DNA from: a bacterium
Lineage (GTDB): Bacteria; Patescibacteriota; Patescibacteriia; Patescibacteriales; GWC2-42-12
Direction: 5' to 3'
Assembly (NCBI GenBank): GCA_030655095.1
Contig: JAURWF010000050.1
Coordinates: 1 to 30,029 of the forward strand
DNA length: 30,029 nt
The first letter of the stretch is position 1. Every line of letters starts with the position of its first letter. Below, piece after piece: positions 1 to 7,194 of this stretch. The notes beneath the pieces were generated by a model, which saw nothing but the letters and a program-made list of their open reading frames with translations, did no database searches and was not told the origin of the DNA. The position numbers and the translations under genes are program-made.

Positions 1-164
1 TTGATAGCTAAAGTCTTGTCGTTTGTAGTGTTCCGCATAATGTTACTAATTAGTTTATTAAATGATATCAATATATCATTTTTGTCAACGAATTAGTAAA
101 CATCTACAGGAATGACAAAAGAATAGAGTTGTGAGCAGTTACAGCGCCTTAAATTCTATTTCAA

Positions 165-733
165 AGCTTAATTGTTTTTAAAAAACATTTCTCCCTTTTG
201 TCATCTTGAACCCGCGCATTTGGCGGGTGAAAGATCTATAATAGTTGATACTTCTACATAATTTATTTTTTACGCTTATTGGGTCTATCGTTGCGAGAGG
301 AGCCTGCAACCAGACGAACACGGATCCTTCGCTTTACTCGGGACAGGCTCCGCAGTCTCTGATTAAGAGACACTTCCATTAATTTTTACCAAAGATTGCT
401 TCGCACGATTACTTGACTCGCAATAGCAATAGCAATACAAATTACAAATTTATTAAAGCGCGGAATTGATATTACTTTTCTAATTTAATTAGCTTGGCAA
501 AATAACAATCTATTATAGATCTCTCACCCCGATTACAGGGTTCGAGATGACAAAAGGGAGATTATGGGGTTCGAGATGACAAAAGGGAGATTATGGGGTT
601 CGAGATGACAAAAGGGAGATTACAGGGTTCGAGATGACAAAAGAGAGATTACATGGTTCGAGATGACAAAAGAGAGATTACATGGTTCGAGATGACAAAA
701 GAGAGAAATGTTTTTTAAAAAAATAATTAAGCT
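165..733. repeat. Large inverted repeat, REP/MITE-like
   Basis: The left arm (165-244) and right arm (510-733) are inverted copies. AGCTTAATT at 165-173 matches TAATTAAGCT at the right end, TCTCCCTTTTGTCATCT at about 190-206 matches the inverted AGATGACAAAAGGGAGA, and AGATCTATAATAG ending at 244 matches CTATTATAGATCT starting at 510. The left arm holds one copy of the TGTCATC...GAACCC unit, while the right arm holds six. The sequence type resembles intergenic palindromic repeats (TGTCATCCTGA-like) found in many bacterial genomes. Whether it moves or is transcribed cannot be told. Confidence 0.75.
538..706. repeat. Six tandem 29-bp repeats
   Basis: Units beginning TTCGAGATGACAAAA start at 541, 570, 599, 628, 657 and 686, so the period is exactly 29 bp. 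The first three carry GGGAGATTATGG-type ends, the last ones GAGAGATTACATGG, which indicates stepwise expansion with drift. There are no unique spacers, so this is a tandem repeat and not a CRISPR array. It lies inside the right arm of the larger inverted repeat. Confidence 0.95.
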
Positions 734-894
734 GGGGAGTAAAATTCAGGAAACTTTATTTGACAGATAGAATAAACTGTGTCAATATAGGAAAATTGAA
801 AAGTTAATTCTGAATAAATTTAATAAAATTACAATAAAAGCTCTTTAAAAATTTAAAAAATTTTTTATAGAATCTATCTATGAAAAAACCAAAT

Positions 895-946
895 ACGAAG
901 TAGCGACAAGATGATTATTTTATTAATCATTTTATCGCTACTTCGT
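895..946. repeat. Perfect 12-bp inverted repeat hairpin
   Basis: ACGAAGTAGCGA (895-906) is the exact complement of TCGCTACTTCGT (935-946). Inside it GATGATTA and TAATCATT extend the pairing with one G-T pair. There is no T-run behind it, so it is not itself a standard terminator. Confidence 0.85.
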
Positions 947-969
947 AATGCCAAACAGCATAGAAGAGC

Positions 970-1006
970 ACCGATCTTTGGAAATTTCGGATCGGTATTT
1001 TATTTT
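970..1006 (+). terminator. Rho-independent terminator, plus strand
   Basis: ACCGATC (970-976) pairs with GATCGGT (990-996), followed by ATTTTATTTT (997-1006). On the other strand the hairpin is followed by a mixed sequence, so termination is expected only for plus-strand transcripts. It would end the possible small transcript and shield ricT from antisense reading. Confidence 0.65.
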
Positions 1007-1044
1007 AAATTCTGTTTTTATCTAATAATGATGTCTTAAAATTT

Positions 1045-1857
1045 CTAACAATTTTTTAACTTTTTAGCCTCTATTTCAACCACACAACCCTTTTCTCCTT
1101 TGATACCTTCCAATAAAACTCCAACTGTTTGCTTTAATACATAATGTCTAACTACCCGCCCTTTTTTATTGCCAATTTTTACTTCACTATTTATCGGAGG
1201 CAAACAATTACAAAGTTTTTTATAACCCTCTTCTTCATAGGCTAAACAACACATTAATCTACCACATATTCCAGAGATTCTATCTGAACCTCTATGAGCG
1301 CATTGCTGTATGTCAGCCATTTCAGAAGTTACTGAAGTAATTTCATTTAGAAATTTTTTGCAACACAACTGTCTGCCACAATGACCAAAATCGCCAATAA
1401 TTTTTGCTTCATCTCTAATGCCGATCTGTTGCAATCTAATAGTACGATTAAAATGGCGGGTAAGTTCTTTAACTAATTCACGAAAATCTATGCGACTATC
1501 AGCAACAAAAGCAACTGTAAGTCTAGATTCATCAAAAGAATAATGAATATCAATTAACTTCATTTGCAATCCATATTTTAATACAATCTTTTTACAATAT
1601 TTAAGATCTTCATTTTTTTGTTTTTCGTCAGGTATTTTTTCTAAATCAGCATTAATAGCTTTTCTGCTTATAGGTTTTATCTCAAAATTTTGATCTAATT
1701 TAGATCGATCAATATCTTTTAAACTAACAACTTTCCCTAGTTCAACTCCCATCTCTGTTTTAACAATAACTTTATCGCCAACTATTAAACCAAGTCCGAC
1801 TGAATCAAAATCATACACCTTATCCCACGGCGCAAATTGTACCTGAGCTATTTTCAT
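1045..1857 (-). CDS. ricT: PSP1-domain protein, RicT/YaaT-like
   Basis: This 270-residue protein belongs to the PSP1 family, whose best-studied member is RicT (YaaT) of Bacillus, a subunit of the iron-sulfur Ric complex that affects RNase Y-dependent RNA maturation and development. The family signature is visible: an N-terminal beta-rich part (GLGLIVGDKVIVKTEMGVELG, residues 21-41) and cysteine clusters at C160, C165/C166, C186, C198, C203/C204, C216 and C218, as expected for [4Fe-4S] binding. The start ATG lies 9 bases after the tsf stop, so the gene is probably the last gene of rpsB-tsf-ricT. No RicA or RicF partner is seen here, so the role in this organism is inferred only from the family. 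Confidence 0.88.
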   Translation of the reverse strand: MKIAQVQFAPWDKVYDFDSVGLGLIVGDKVIVKTEMGVELGKVVSLKDIDRSKLDQNFEIKPISRKAINADLEKIPDEKQKNEDLKYCKKIVLKYGLQMKLIDIHYSFDESRLTVAFVADSRIDFRELVKELTRHFNRTIRLQQIGIRDEAKIIGDFGHCGRQLCCKKFLNEITSVTSEMADIQQCAHRGSDRISGICGRLMCCLAYEEEGYKKLCNCLPPINSEVKIGNKKGRVVRHYVLKQTVGVLLEGIKGEKGCVVEIEAKKLKNC

Positions 1858-1866
1858 AAAAAATTT

Positions 1867-2664
1867 TTACAAACTATATCTAATAAAACTTTCAATCTTT
1901 ACGTTACCTAAAATATCTTTTACTTGCTTTTTATCATCTTTAATATACTCCTGATCAACCAAACAAACTTCTTTATAATATTTATTAATTTTGCCTTCAA
2001 TAATTTTAGCCATTATATTTTCTGGTTTTCCTTCTTTTTTTAATTGTTCAATATAAATTTCTTTTTCTTTATCTAATTCATCAGTAGGCACCTGATCAGA
2101 TGTTATATATTTAGGCTCTGTTGCTGCGATTTGCATAGCTAAATCAACCGGCAGTTGATTATCCCCTTCTTTATCTATAGCAACCAAGACGCCAAGCTTT
2201 CCGCCTAAATGCGTATAGCCTCCTACTGTGCCTTTAGAAGATAAAATCGAAAACCTTTTAATGTCTAATTTTTCACCAATTACTCCACTTAAATTATCGA
2301 TAGTTTCCTGAACAGTTGAACCATCAAAAGACAAAGCCATTAACTGCTCTTTATCTTTAGGCTGTTTTTCTATTATTAAATTTAAAATTTTATTAACAAA
2401 TTCTTGAAATTTTTCACTTAAAACAACAAAATCAGTTTCAGCGTCAACCTCTAATATATATCCATTTTTAGATTGATCATCAACTACTACTTTTATTATC
2501 CCCTCAGTAGTTTCTCTATCCCCTCTTTTATTAGCTTTAGCTATTCCTTTTTTTCTTAAAATTTCTACAGCCTTATCAATATCACCATTAGCCTCTGTTA
2601 AAGCATTTTTACAATCAACAATTCCCGCATCAGTTTTTTCACGCAAAACCTTTAAATTCTCCAT
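1867..2664 (-). CDS. tsf: Translation elongation factor Ts
   Basis: EF-Ts is the guanine-nucleotide exchange factor that recycles EF-Tu during translation in the cytoplasm. The 265-residue sequence shows the N-terminal UBA-like domain (LREKTDAGIVDCKNALTEA, residues 7-25) and the exchange motif TDFV at 77-80, followed by the core and a C-terminal helical part (QVPTDELDKEKEIY). Length is normal for a short EF-Ts. It follows rpsB in the usual bacterial order, but the gap of 235 bases is long and filled with repeats. ricT follows after only 8 bases. Confidence 0.97.
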   Translation of the reverse strand: MENLKVLREKTDAGIVDCKNALTEANGDIDKAVEILRKKGIAKANKRGDRETTEGIIKVVVDDQSKNGYILEVDAETDFVVLSEKFQEFVNKILNLIIEKQPKDKEQLMALSFDGSTVQETIDNLSGVIGEKLDIKRFSILSSKGTVGGYTHLGGKLGVLVAIDKEGDNQLPVDLAMQIAATEPKYITSDQVPTDELDKEKEIYIEQLKKEGKPENIMAKIIEGKINKYYKEVCLVDQEYIKDDKKQVKDILGNVKIESFIRYSL

Positions 2665-2899
2665 ATAATTTAATTTAATTTATATTAATTTATATTAATT
2701 TAATTTATATTAATTTAATTATTAATTTATTAATTAATTAATTAATTTATTTGTATTTCTCAGTATTTTCAGAGCCCCTCAGAAACTTTCAGTGGTTCAG
2801 ACAATTTGCATTTGCATTTGCAATTTTCAGTATTCTCAGAATTTCTCAGAAACTTTCAGTGGTTCAGACAATTCAGAAACTTTCAGTGGTTCAGATAAT
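2665..2899. repeat. Low-complexity and triple 27-29-bp repeats between rpsB and tsf
   Basis: The part next to tsf (about 2665-2750) is almost pure A/T built from TTAATTTATA-like words. The part next to rpsB carries three copies of a unit containing CAGAAACTTTCAGTGGTTCA, at 2778-2806, 2845-2873 and 2874-2900, plus a short TTTGCA triplet repeat at about 2805-2822. The last two copies are directly adjacent, and the third reaches the rpsB stop codon. Such repeats inside a ribosomal-protein operon are unusual. An open reading frame on the other strand (2751-3314) overlaps this and rpsB and is not a gene. Confidence 0.9.
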
Positions 2900-3583
2900 T
2901 TATTTTGCCTTGCCTTCTAAAATTGCTTCTTTTACAAGATTCATAATTAACTTAACTGCTTTAGTAGCATCATCATTAGAAGGAATAATATATTTTACTC
3001 CAGTTGGATTAGAATTAGTATCACAAACAGCGACTACTGGAATATTCTTTTTTACAGCTTCAGTTAAAGCTGTTTTTTCATGTTTAATGTCCCAAATAAA
3101 AATCACGTCAGGCACATTTGTTAAACTTACTAAACCACCAACATTAGTATCTAATTTTGTAATTTCACGATCAAAATCCAAACGTTCTTTTTTTGTATAT
3201 TTATCTAATTTACCAGCAGCTCTTTTTTCTATTAAATCTTTATATTTTCTTATCAAATTACGAATAACAGAAAAATTAGTTAAAAAACCACCTAACCAAT
3301 GTTCAGAAATATAAGATACTTCTGCTTCTTCGGCAACTTTCTTTAAAGTTTTTTTAACTTGAGTTTTAGTGCCAACTAATAAAATAGTCTTACCTTCGCT
3401 AGCAGACTTTTTTAGATACTCCAAAGCTTCTCCTAACATCTTTTGTGTCTTTATTAAATCAATAATGTGCACTCCTTTTCTAGCAGTAAAAATAAAAGGT
3501 TTCATTTTAGGATACCATCTAGCTGTGTGATGCCCAAAATGCATCCCAGCTTTTAACATTTCTTCAATCGTAGGAATTGTCAT
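2900..3583 (-). CDS. rpsB: 30S ribosomal protein uS2
   Basis: uS2 is a structural protein on the solvent side of the small ribosomal subunit. The family is clear from the N-terminal segment EMLKAGMHFGHHTARWYPKM (residues 8-27), then GVHIIDLIKTQ and the central coiled region. The segment NVPDVIFIWDIKHEKTALTEA and the ending PVVAVCDTNSNPTGVKYIIP are also typical. At 227 residues it is a normal or slightly short S2. It heads the rpsB-tsf-ricT unit, with a candidate promoter at 3712-3740. Confidence 0.98.
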   Translation of the reverse strand: MTIPTIEEMLKAGMHFGHHTARWYPKMKPFIFTARKGVHIIDLIKTQKMLGEALEYLKKSASEGKTILLVGTKTQVKKTLKKVAEEAEVSYISEHWLGGFLTNFSVIRNLIRKYKDLIEKRAAGKLDKYTKKERLDFDREITKLDTNVGGLVSLTNVPDVIFIWDIKHEKTALTEAVKKNIPVVAVCDTNSNPTGVKYIIPSNDDATKAVKLIMNLVKEAILEGKAK

Positions 3584-3711
3584 AGTTTTTCTTTGTTATT
3601 ACCCAAATTAAGGGCAATCCTCTACTGCTATAATTCTGAATAATTCAGAACAAGAAAATTTTTAAAGCAGTATGAGAGATTAGTTAATTAAATAAAATTT
3701 TTATATTATGA

Positions 3712-3740
3712 ATTATTAACAATAAAATCAGTCTTGTCAA
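3712..3740 (-). promoter_or_regulatory. Promoter for rpsB-tsf-ricT
   Basis: Reading the minus strand, TTGACA (3735-3740 on the plus strand as TGTCAA) is followed after 17 bases by AATAAT (3712-3717). This is a near-consensus sigma-70 type promoter about 130 bases upstream of rpsB. It sits back to back with the plus-strand promoter of mntA. Confidence 0.65.
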
Positions 3741-3762
3741 GCAAAAATTTCAATAAAAAATT

Positions 3763-3792
3763 TTGACATTATTACCAATAAAGATATATACT
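3763..3792 (+). promoter_or_regulatory. Promoter for mntA-hepT
   Basis: TTGACA (3763-3768) and TATACT (3787-3792) are separated by 18 bases. Transcription would start near 3799, giving a leader of about 100 bases before mntA. The leader contains an 18-codon reading frame at 3823-3879. Confidence 0.65.
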
Positions 3793-3822
3793 AAAAACAA
3801 GATAATTAGGATTTATCAATTA

Positions 3823-3879
3823 ATGGTTTTAAATTATGAGAATTTCTATCCGAAAAAACATCCAACGATAAATTCTTAA
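3823..3879 (+). CDS. Possible 18-residue leader peptide
   Basis: An ATG at 3823 opens 18 codons (MVLNYENFYPKKHPTINS) ending in TAA. AGGA lies about 10 bases upstream. It falls entirely inside the predicted mntA leader and matches no known family. It may be a chance frame, a regulatory leader or a remnant of a lost gene. Confidence 0.15.
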   Translation: MVLNYENFYPKKHPTINS

Positions 3880-3899
3880 ATTTTAGATTAATTAAAATT

Positions 3900-4307
3900 A
3901 TGAAAGAAAAATTTAAAAATATAAAACTAAATTTTAAAAAAAATCAAGTCATTTTAGCCTATCTCTTTGGCTCTGAAGTAAAAGGAACTTCTCACAAAGA
4001 GTCGGACATTGATATTGGAATTTTATTTGATAAAAAAGTAAATTCAAAAGATTATCTAAAATTTGAAGGAATATTAATTGAATTGTTTTCAAAAAATTTT
4101 CCATTAAAAGAAATTAATATTGTAAACTTAAATATTGCTTCTCCTCTTTTAAAACAAACTGTAATTTTAGAAGGAGAATTAATTTATGCTAAAAATATAA
4201 CTGAAAAAATTTTATTTCAAATTCAAACTCTTCATCAATACGAAGATTATTTACATTTAGATAATATTTATAATCATTTTTTAAAATTAAAGTTGAAAGC
4301 CTTATGA
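3900..4307 (+). CDS. mntA: MntA-type antitoxin nucleotidyltransferase
   Basis: This is a minimal nucleotidyltransferase (MNT) of 135 residues. The catalytic signature G-S-X10-D-X-D is complete: G24 S25, then D36 and D38. In characterised MntA-HepT pairs MntA is the antitoxin and blocks HepT by adding AMP residues to a tyrosine of the toxin. The following gene has exactly the matching target motif. The two genes overlap by the four bases ATGA (4304-4307), which implies coupled translation. A promoter at 3763-3792 serves both. Function is inferred from motif and pairing. Confidence 0.85.
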   Translation: MKEKFKNIKLNFKKNQVILAYLFGSEVKGTSHKESDIDIGILFDKKVNSKDYLKFEGILIELFSKNFPLKEINIVNLNIASPLLKQTVILEGELIYAKNITEKILFQIQTLHQYEDYLHLDNIYNHFLKLKLKAL

Positions 4308-4726
4308 CCAAAATAGTCAAAAGACAATTACAAGAAAAAAAGGATAATCTTTTAAAAATTTATCAGGGATTAAAAAAACTTCAAAGATTTACTTTAAAAA
4401 ATTTAAAAGAGAATATTGAGAATACTTGGGCGGTTACTTTTGGCATAGTAGCAGCAATTGAAGCGGTTTTAGATATTGCTCAATATATTTTAGCTGAAAA
4501 AGGAGTAAAAAGCGAAAGCTATGGCCAAATTCCAACTAGGTTGCTTGAAAATAAAATAATTAACCAAAAATTTAAAGATGAGCTACAAAAAATGATTGGC
4601 TTTAGAAATCGCGCCATTCATAATTATCCGTCATTAGATGAAACCCAGCTTCATGAAATTTTACAAAAGGATATTGAGGGATTTAAAAAGTTTTTAAAAA
4701 TTGTAGAAAAATTAAATTTAAAATAA
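4304..4726 (+). CDS. hepT: HepT-type HEPN toxin RNase
   Basis: The 140-residue protein has the all-helical HEPN/DUF86 fold signature and the motif R-X4-H-X-Y (R101, H106, Y108 in FRNRAIHNY), which is the RNase active site of HepT toxins together with the tyrosine modified by MntA. The second half of helix 2 (VTFGIVAAIEAVLDIAQYILAEKG, residues 44-67) is typical of the family. HepT toxins are reported to cleave RNA, including tRNA. The intact active site and the overlapping mntA suggest a functional pair. No clear terminator follows directly. Confidence 0.85.
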   Translation: MTKIVKRQLQEKKDNLLKIYQGLKKLQRFTLKNLKENIENTWAVTFGIVAAIEAVLDIAQYILAEKGVKSESYGQIPTRLLENKIINQKFKDELQKMIGFRNRAIHNYPSLDETQLHEILQKDIEGFKKFLKIVEKLNLK

Positions 4727-4761
4727 TTATATTAAAATTGTTACTAAAAAAGGAGGCTTTA

Positions 4762-4788
4762 ATGTTACAAAAAAAACACAAAATTTGA
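4762..4788 (+). CDS. Possible 8-residue leader peptide
   Basis: A perfect Shine-Dalgarno AGGAGG (4751-4756) sits 5 bases before ATG 4762, opening MLQKKHKI and ending TGA at 4786-4788. It is the best ribosome binding site in this area, yet the frame is tiny and overlaps the -35 box of the next promoter. It could be a remnant of a gene displaced by the PEP-CTERM insertion or a leader. Confidence 0.2.
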   Translation: MLQKKHKI

Positions 4789-4814
4789 CAAAATTCCAAA
4801 AACTAAGCTATTAT
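4785..4814 (+). promoter_or_regulatory. Promoter for the PEP-CTERM gene
   Basis: TTGACA (4785-4790) and TATTAT (4809-4814) are 18 bases apart. The start of transcription would be near 4821. The leader holds a 10-bp perfect hairpin, CTTAATAAAT (4838-4847) pairing with ATTTATTAAG (4855-4864), before the ribosome binding site. Confidence 0.65.
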
Positions 4815-4910
4815 ACAAATGAAAAAGAAAAAAATTTCTTAATAAATGAATAATATTTATTAAGGATTGTTATATATTTTGTACATTTCAAATTGAGTGG
4901 AGGTGCAACG

Positions 4911-5513
4911 ATGATGAACGAACGGCCTTGGAAAATGGGAGAAAGAATAGTTTGTCTGTTGATAATTTGTTTTATTATCACGTTTTTTCTTCTCCCAAAA
5001 AAAGCTAGTGCTTTCTCTTTTATTGTTGACGGGACAGAGCTTGCCGTCAACGGAGGGTTTGAGACCGGGGACTTAACCGGTTGGGGTAGTTTCGGATCCG
5101 CCACCGTTCAGACCACAGACGTATGTTCCGGGACATACGCAGTAAAGATATCTAACGGAGGTGCGGTCTGGCAGATGATAAATCTGCCGGCAACCTTTTC
5201 TGTTACCAGTCTGAACTTTTCCTATAAAGTGTCGGGTTCGGGGGGGGTAATCGCCTTTGGAGTAGACCAATACGGTGGCTACTCCGAGTTTCTACCGGTC
5301 GTTACTCCGACGACAGGATGGGAAAATTATTCCCAGGATATAACCCCCTTTCTGACACAGGGAGATCCATTTGTTGTTGTCGGATTTGCGGGAGATAATG
5401 CGTATGTAGACGCCACTCCCTCTTCTCAAACAAACACAGTTCCCGAACCATGCACACTACTTCTCCTAGGAAGTGGGGTGGTAGCAATAGTAATAAGAAG
5501 GCGCAAAAAATAA
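4911..5513 (+). CDS. PEP-CTERM exported protein, probably acquired
   Basis: The start at ATG 4911 is chosen because GGAGG (4899-4903) lies 7 bases upstream; an in-frame TTG at 4893 would run through that site. The 200-residue product has a signal peptide (hydrophobic core 13-28, likely cut after ASA at about 34). A beta-rich domain follows, opening with VNGGFETGDLTGWG (46-59). The C-terminus is the PEP-CTERM sorting signal: VPEP at 177-180, a membrane segment 181-195 and RRRKK. In known systems an exosortase recognises this signal; none is visible here. The gene is clearly GC-rich (35 of 60 bases at 5041-5100) compared with its A/T-rich neighbours, and it has its own promoter and terminator. 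This points to recent transfer or, less likely, assembly of foreign DNA. Confidence 0.88.
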   Translation: MMNERPWKMGERIVCLLIICFIITFFLLPKKASAFSFIVDGTELAVNGGFETGDLTGWGSFGSATVQTTDVCSGTYAVKISNGGAVWQMINLPATFSVTSLNFSYKVSGSGGVIAFGVDQYGGYSEFLPVVTPTTGWENYSQDITPFLTQGDPFVVVGFAGDNAYVDATPSSQTNTVPEPCTLLLLGSGVVAIVIRRRKK

Positions 5514-5524
5514 CGCCTTGCATT

Positions 5525-5582
5525 GAAAGGGGGTGCAGAAAAGTCTTTCGAAGAAGACGCTCATTCCCTTTCTCTTTTTTTT
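5525..5582 (+). terminator. Terminator of the PEP-CTERM gene
   Basis: GAAAGGG (5525-5531) pairs with CCCTTTC (5566-5572), and an inner stem GTCTT (5543-5547) pairs with AAGAC (5554-5558). A long T-run follows to 5582. The two-part stem marks the right edge of the GC-rich unit. Confidence 0.7.
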
Positions 5583-5691
5583 AAAAACTCGCATTAACAA
5601 TAAAACAAAAAAATATTTTATCTCCTATGAGCCCGTTTTTTACTTGCTAATATTTAATCTTTATGCTAAGTTTTTATTAATTATTAATCTA

Positions 5692-5716
5692 ACAATCTAC
5701 TGTAGATTGTTTTTTT
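5692..5716 (+). terminator. Intrinsic terminator before rpmE
   Basis: ACAATCT (5692-5698) pairs with AGATTGT (5704-5710) and is followed by a T-run to 5716. It lies 47 bases before the rpmE start. It either ends read-through from upstream or acts as an attenuator in an rpmE leader. The rest of 5583-5763 holds nothing convincing. Confidence 0.6.
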
Positions 5717-5763
5717 GTTTTTTTGTTTTATTTTTAATATTAATTTAATTTAAATTTATTTTT

Positions 5764-6048
5764 ATGAAAAAAGACATTCATCCTAAATATTATGAGACTA
5801 AAGTCTCTTGCGTTTGTGGTAATAGCTTTGACACTGGTTCAACTTTACCTGAATTAAAAACAGAAATTTGTTCAGCGTGCCATCCTTTTTACACTGGCAA
5901 ACAAAAAATAGTTGACAGTGCTAGAAGAATTGAAAAATTCAAAGCTAAAGTAGAAGTTAAAGATAAAGTTGCTGCTAATCGTAAAGGCAAAAAAGTTAAA
6001 AATATTGCCAGAGCAAAAGCTAAAGCAGAAAAAATAGACAAAGAATAG
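5764..6048 (+). CDS. rpmE: 50S ribosomal protein bL31, zinc-binding form
   Basis: bL31 is a small protein of the large ribosomal subunit at the bridge to the small subunit. The start MKKDIHPKYYETKVSC is typical. The cysteines C16, C18, C36 and C39 form the zinc site of the C+ form. At 94 residues it is longer than the usual 65-75. The extra C-terminal tail is rich in lysine and alanine (NRKGKKVKNIARAKAKAEK) and probably contacts rRNA. No good ribosome binding site precedes ATG 5764. A strong palindrome separates it from prfA. Confidence 0.95.
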   Translation: MKKDIHPKYYETKVSCVCGNSFDTGSTLPELKTEICSACHPFYTGKQKIVDSARRIEKFKAKVEVKDKVAANRKGKKVKNIARAKAKAEKIDKE

Positions 6049-6052
6049 CTAT

Positions 6053-6118
6053 AAAAAACGATTATTTTTATATTGTGTTATAATTAATTATTGCATAATA
6101 TAAAAATAATCGTTTTTT
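6053..6118 (+). terminator. 22-bp perfect palindrome terminator after rpmE
   Basis: Bases 6053-6074 pair perfectly with 6097-6118, starting AAAAAACG and ending CGTTTTTT, with a 22-base loop. The T-run at the end supports termination of rpmE transcripts, and the mirrored A-run would also allow termination on the minus strand. The loop holds a promoter-like element, listed separately. Confidence 0.75.
6076..6084 (+). promoter_or_regulatory. Extended -10 promoter for prfA-prmC
   Basis: TGTTATAAT is a perfect extended -10 element (TG at 6076-6077, TATAAT at 6079-6084). There is no good -35 box 17 bases upstream. It lies inside the loop of the rpmE terminator palindrome, so transcription would start near 6091 and pass through the right arm. 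Confidence 0.4.
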
Positions 6119-6139
6119 AAATTTAAAAATTATAATTAT

Positions 6140-7186
6140 ATGTACGAAGATCTTATACAAAAATTTAATGACATAGAGAAACAATTATCTGATCAAGAAA
6201 TAATTAACGATCAACCTCAACTTATTAAAATTTCTCGACAACATTCCGAACTCAAAGATGTAATTGAGTTAATTTTAAAATTGAAAAAAATTGAAAAAAA
6301 TATTAGTGAAAACCAAGAAATAATAGCAATGAAAGAAGATAAAGAATTAACAAATATTGCCATTGAAGAATTAACTCAACTAAACAATTCCTTAGAAGAA
6401 TTAAAAAAACAAATAGAAATAGAACTTCATCCAGCTGATCCCAATGACAAAAAAAATATCATTGTAGAAATCCGCGCTGGCACTGGTGGAGATGAATCAG
6501 CTATGTTTGCTGCTGATCTTTTTAGAATGTATTCTCGATTTGCTGAAAAACAAGGATGGAAATTAGAAATTTTTAATTCCAGCCACATCGGTATCGGCGG
6601 ATTTAAAGAAATTATTTTTTCTATTAGCGGAAAAAATGTTTACAGCAATTTAAAATTTGAAAGTGGCACGCACAGAGTGCAAAGAGTACCAGAGACAGAA
6701 AAACAAGGACGAATCCACACCTCAGCAGCAACAGTAGCAATTTTACCTGAAGCTGAAGAAGTGGATGTAGAAGTTAGAATGGAAGATTTGCGCATTGACA
6801 CTTATGCGGCTTCTGGACCAGGCGGTCAAAAAGTAAACACAACTAATTCGGCCATACGAATCACTCATTTGCCAACTAATTTAGTTGTCCAATGTCAAGA
6901 CCAAAAATCACAATACCAAAACAAAGAAAAAGCAATGCAAGTTTTACGTTCAAGATTATTAGCAAAATTAGAAGAAGATAAAAGATTAAAAGAAGCTACT
7001 GAAAGAAAACAACAAATCGGCACTGGAGATCGTAGTGAAAAAATCAGAACTTACAACTTTCCGCAAGATCGCATAACAGACCACAGAGTTAAAAAATCTT
7101 GGCACAATATCAACAAAATAATGGACGGAGAAATTAATGAAATAATAGAAGAATTAAAAACCTTTTCTATCTCGTCATTGCAATAA
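6140..7186 (+). CDS. prfA: Peptide chain release factor 1
   Basis: RF1 recognises UAA and UAG at the ribosomal A site and triggers peptide release. The anticodon-like P-X-T motif is PET (184-186, within RVPETEKQGRIHTS), which separates RF1 from RF2 (SPF). The peptidyl-hydrolysis motif GGQ is at 228-230. The 348 residues are slightly fewer than in E. coli because the N-terminal coiled domain is short. The release factor is followed after 8 bases by prmC, whose product methylates the GGQ glutamine, so the two form a functional pair. Confidence 0.97.
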   Translation: MYEDLIQKFNDIEKQLSDQEIINDQPQLIKISRQHSELKDVIELILKLKKIEKNISENQEIIAMKEDKELTNIAIEELTQLNNSLEELKKQIEIELHPADPNDKKNIIVEIRAGTGGDESAMFAADLFRMYSRFAEKQGWKLEIFNSSHIGIGGFKEIIFSISGKNVYSNLKFESGTHRVQRVPETEKQGRIHTSAATVAILPEAEEVDVEVRMEDLRIDTYAASGPGGQKVNTTNSAIRITHLPTNLVVQCQDQKSQYQNKEKAMQVLRSRLLAKLEEDKRLKEATERKQQIGTGDRSEKIRTYNFPQDRITDHRVKKSWHNINKIMDGEINEIIEELKTFSISSLQ

Positions 7187-7194
7187 TAAAGCGT

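Larger units (their letters stand above)
760..1006 (+). ncRNA. Possible small RNA or orphan transcript
   Basis: A TTGACA box at 760-765 with a CAATAT-like -10 at 783-788 (17-base spacing) precedes about 200 bases without a real gene. The predicted transcript contains a strong hairpin (ACGAAGTAGCGA at 895-906 pairing with 935-946, extended by a further inner stem) and ends in a terminator at 970-1006. A seven-residue reading frame (MKKPNTK, ATG at 880) ends inside the hairpin's left arm. It matches no RNA family that I recognise (not SRP RNA, tmRNA or RNase P). The promoter is weak at the -10 box, so expression is uncertain. Confidence 0.3.
1..1044. other. Gene-free repeat-rich region
   Basis: No convincing protein gene is seen in these 1044 bases. 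The left part (43-101) can form an imperfect nested hairpin whose core is AATGATAT / ATATCATT at 61-80. Bases 165-733 form a large inverted-repeat mosaic, listed separately. Between its arms (about 288-425) are degenerate pieces resembling the widespread bacterial intergenic repeat built from TTGCGAG...GATTGCTTCGC...CTCGCAA. Bases 760-1006 look like a short transcription unit with promoter, hairpin and terminator. The region lies downstream of the minus-strand ricT gene, so it is an intergenic end rather than a promoter region for that gene. Confidence 0.7.
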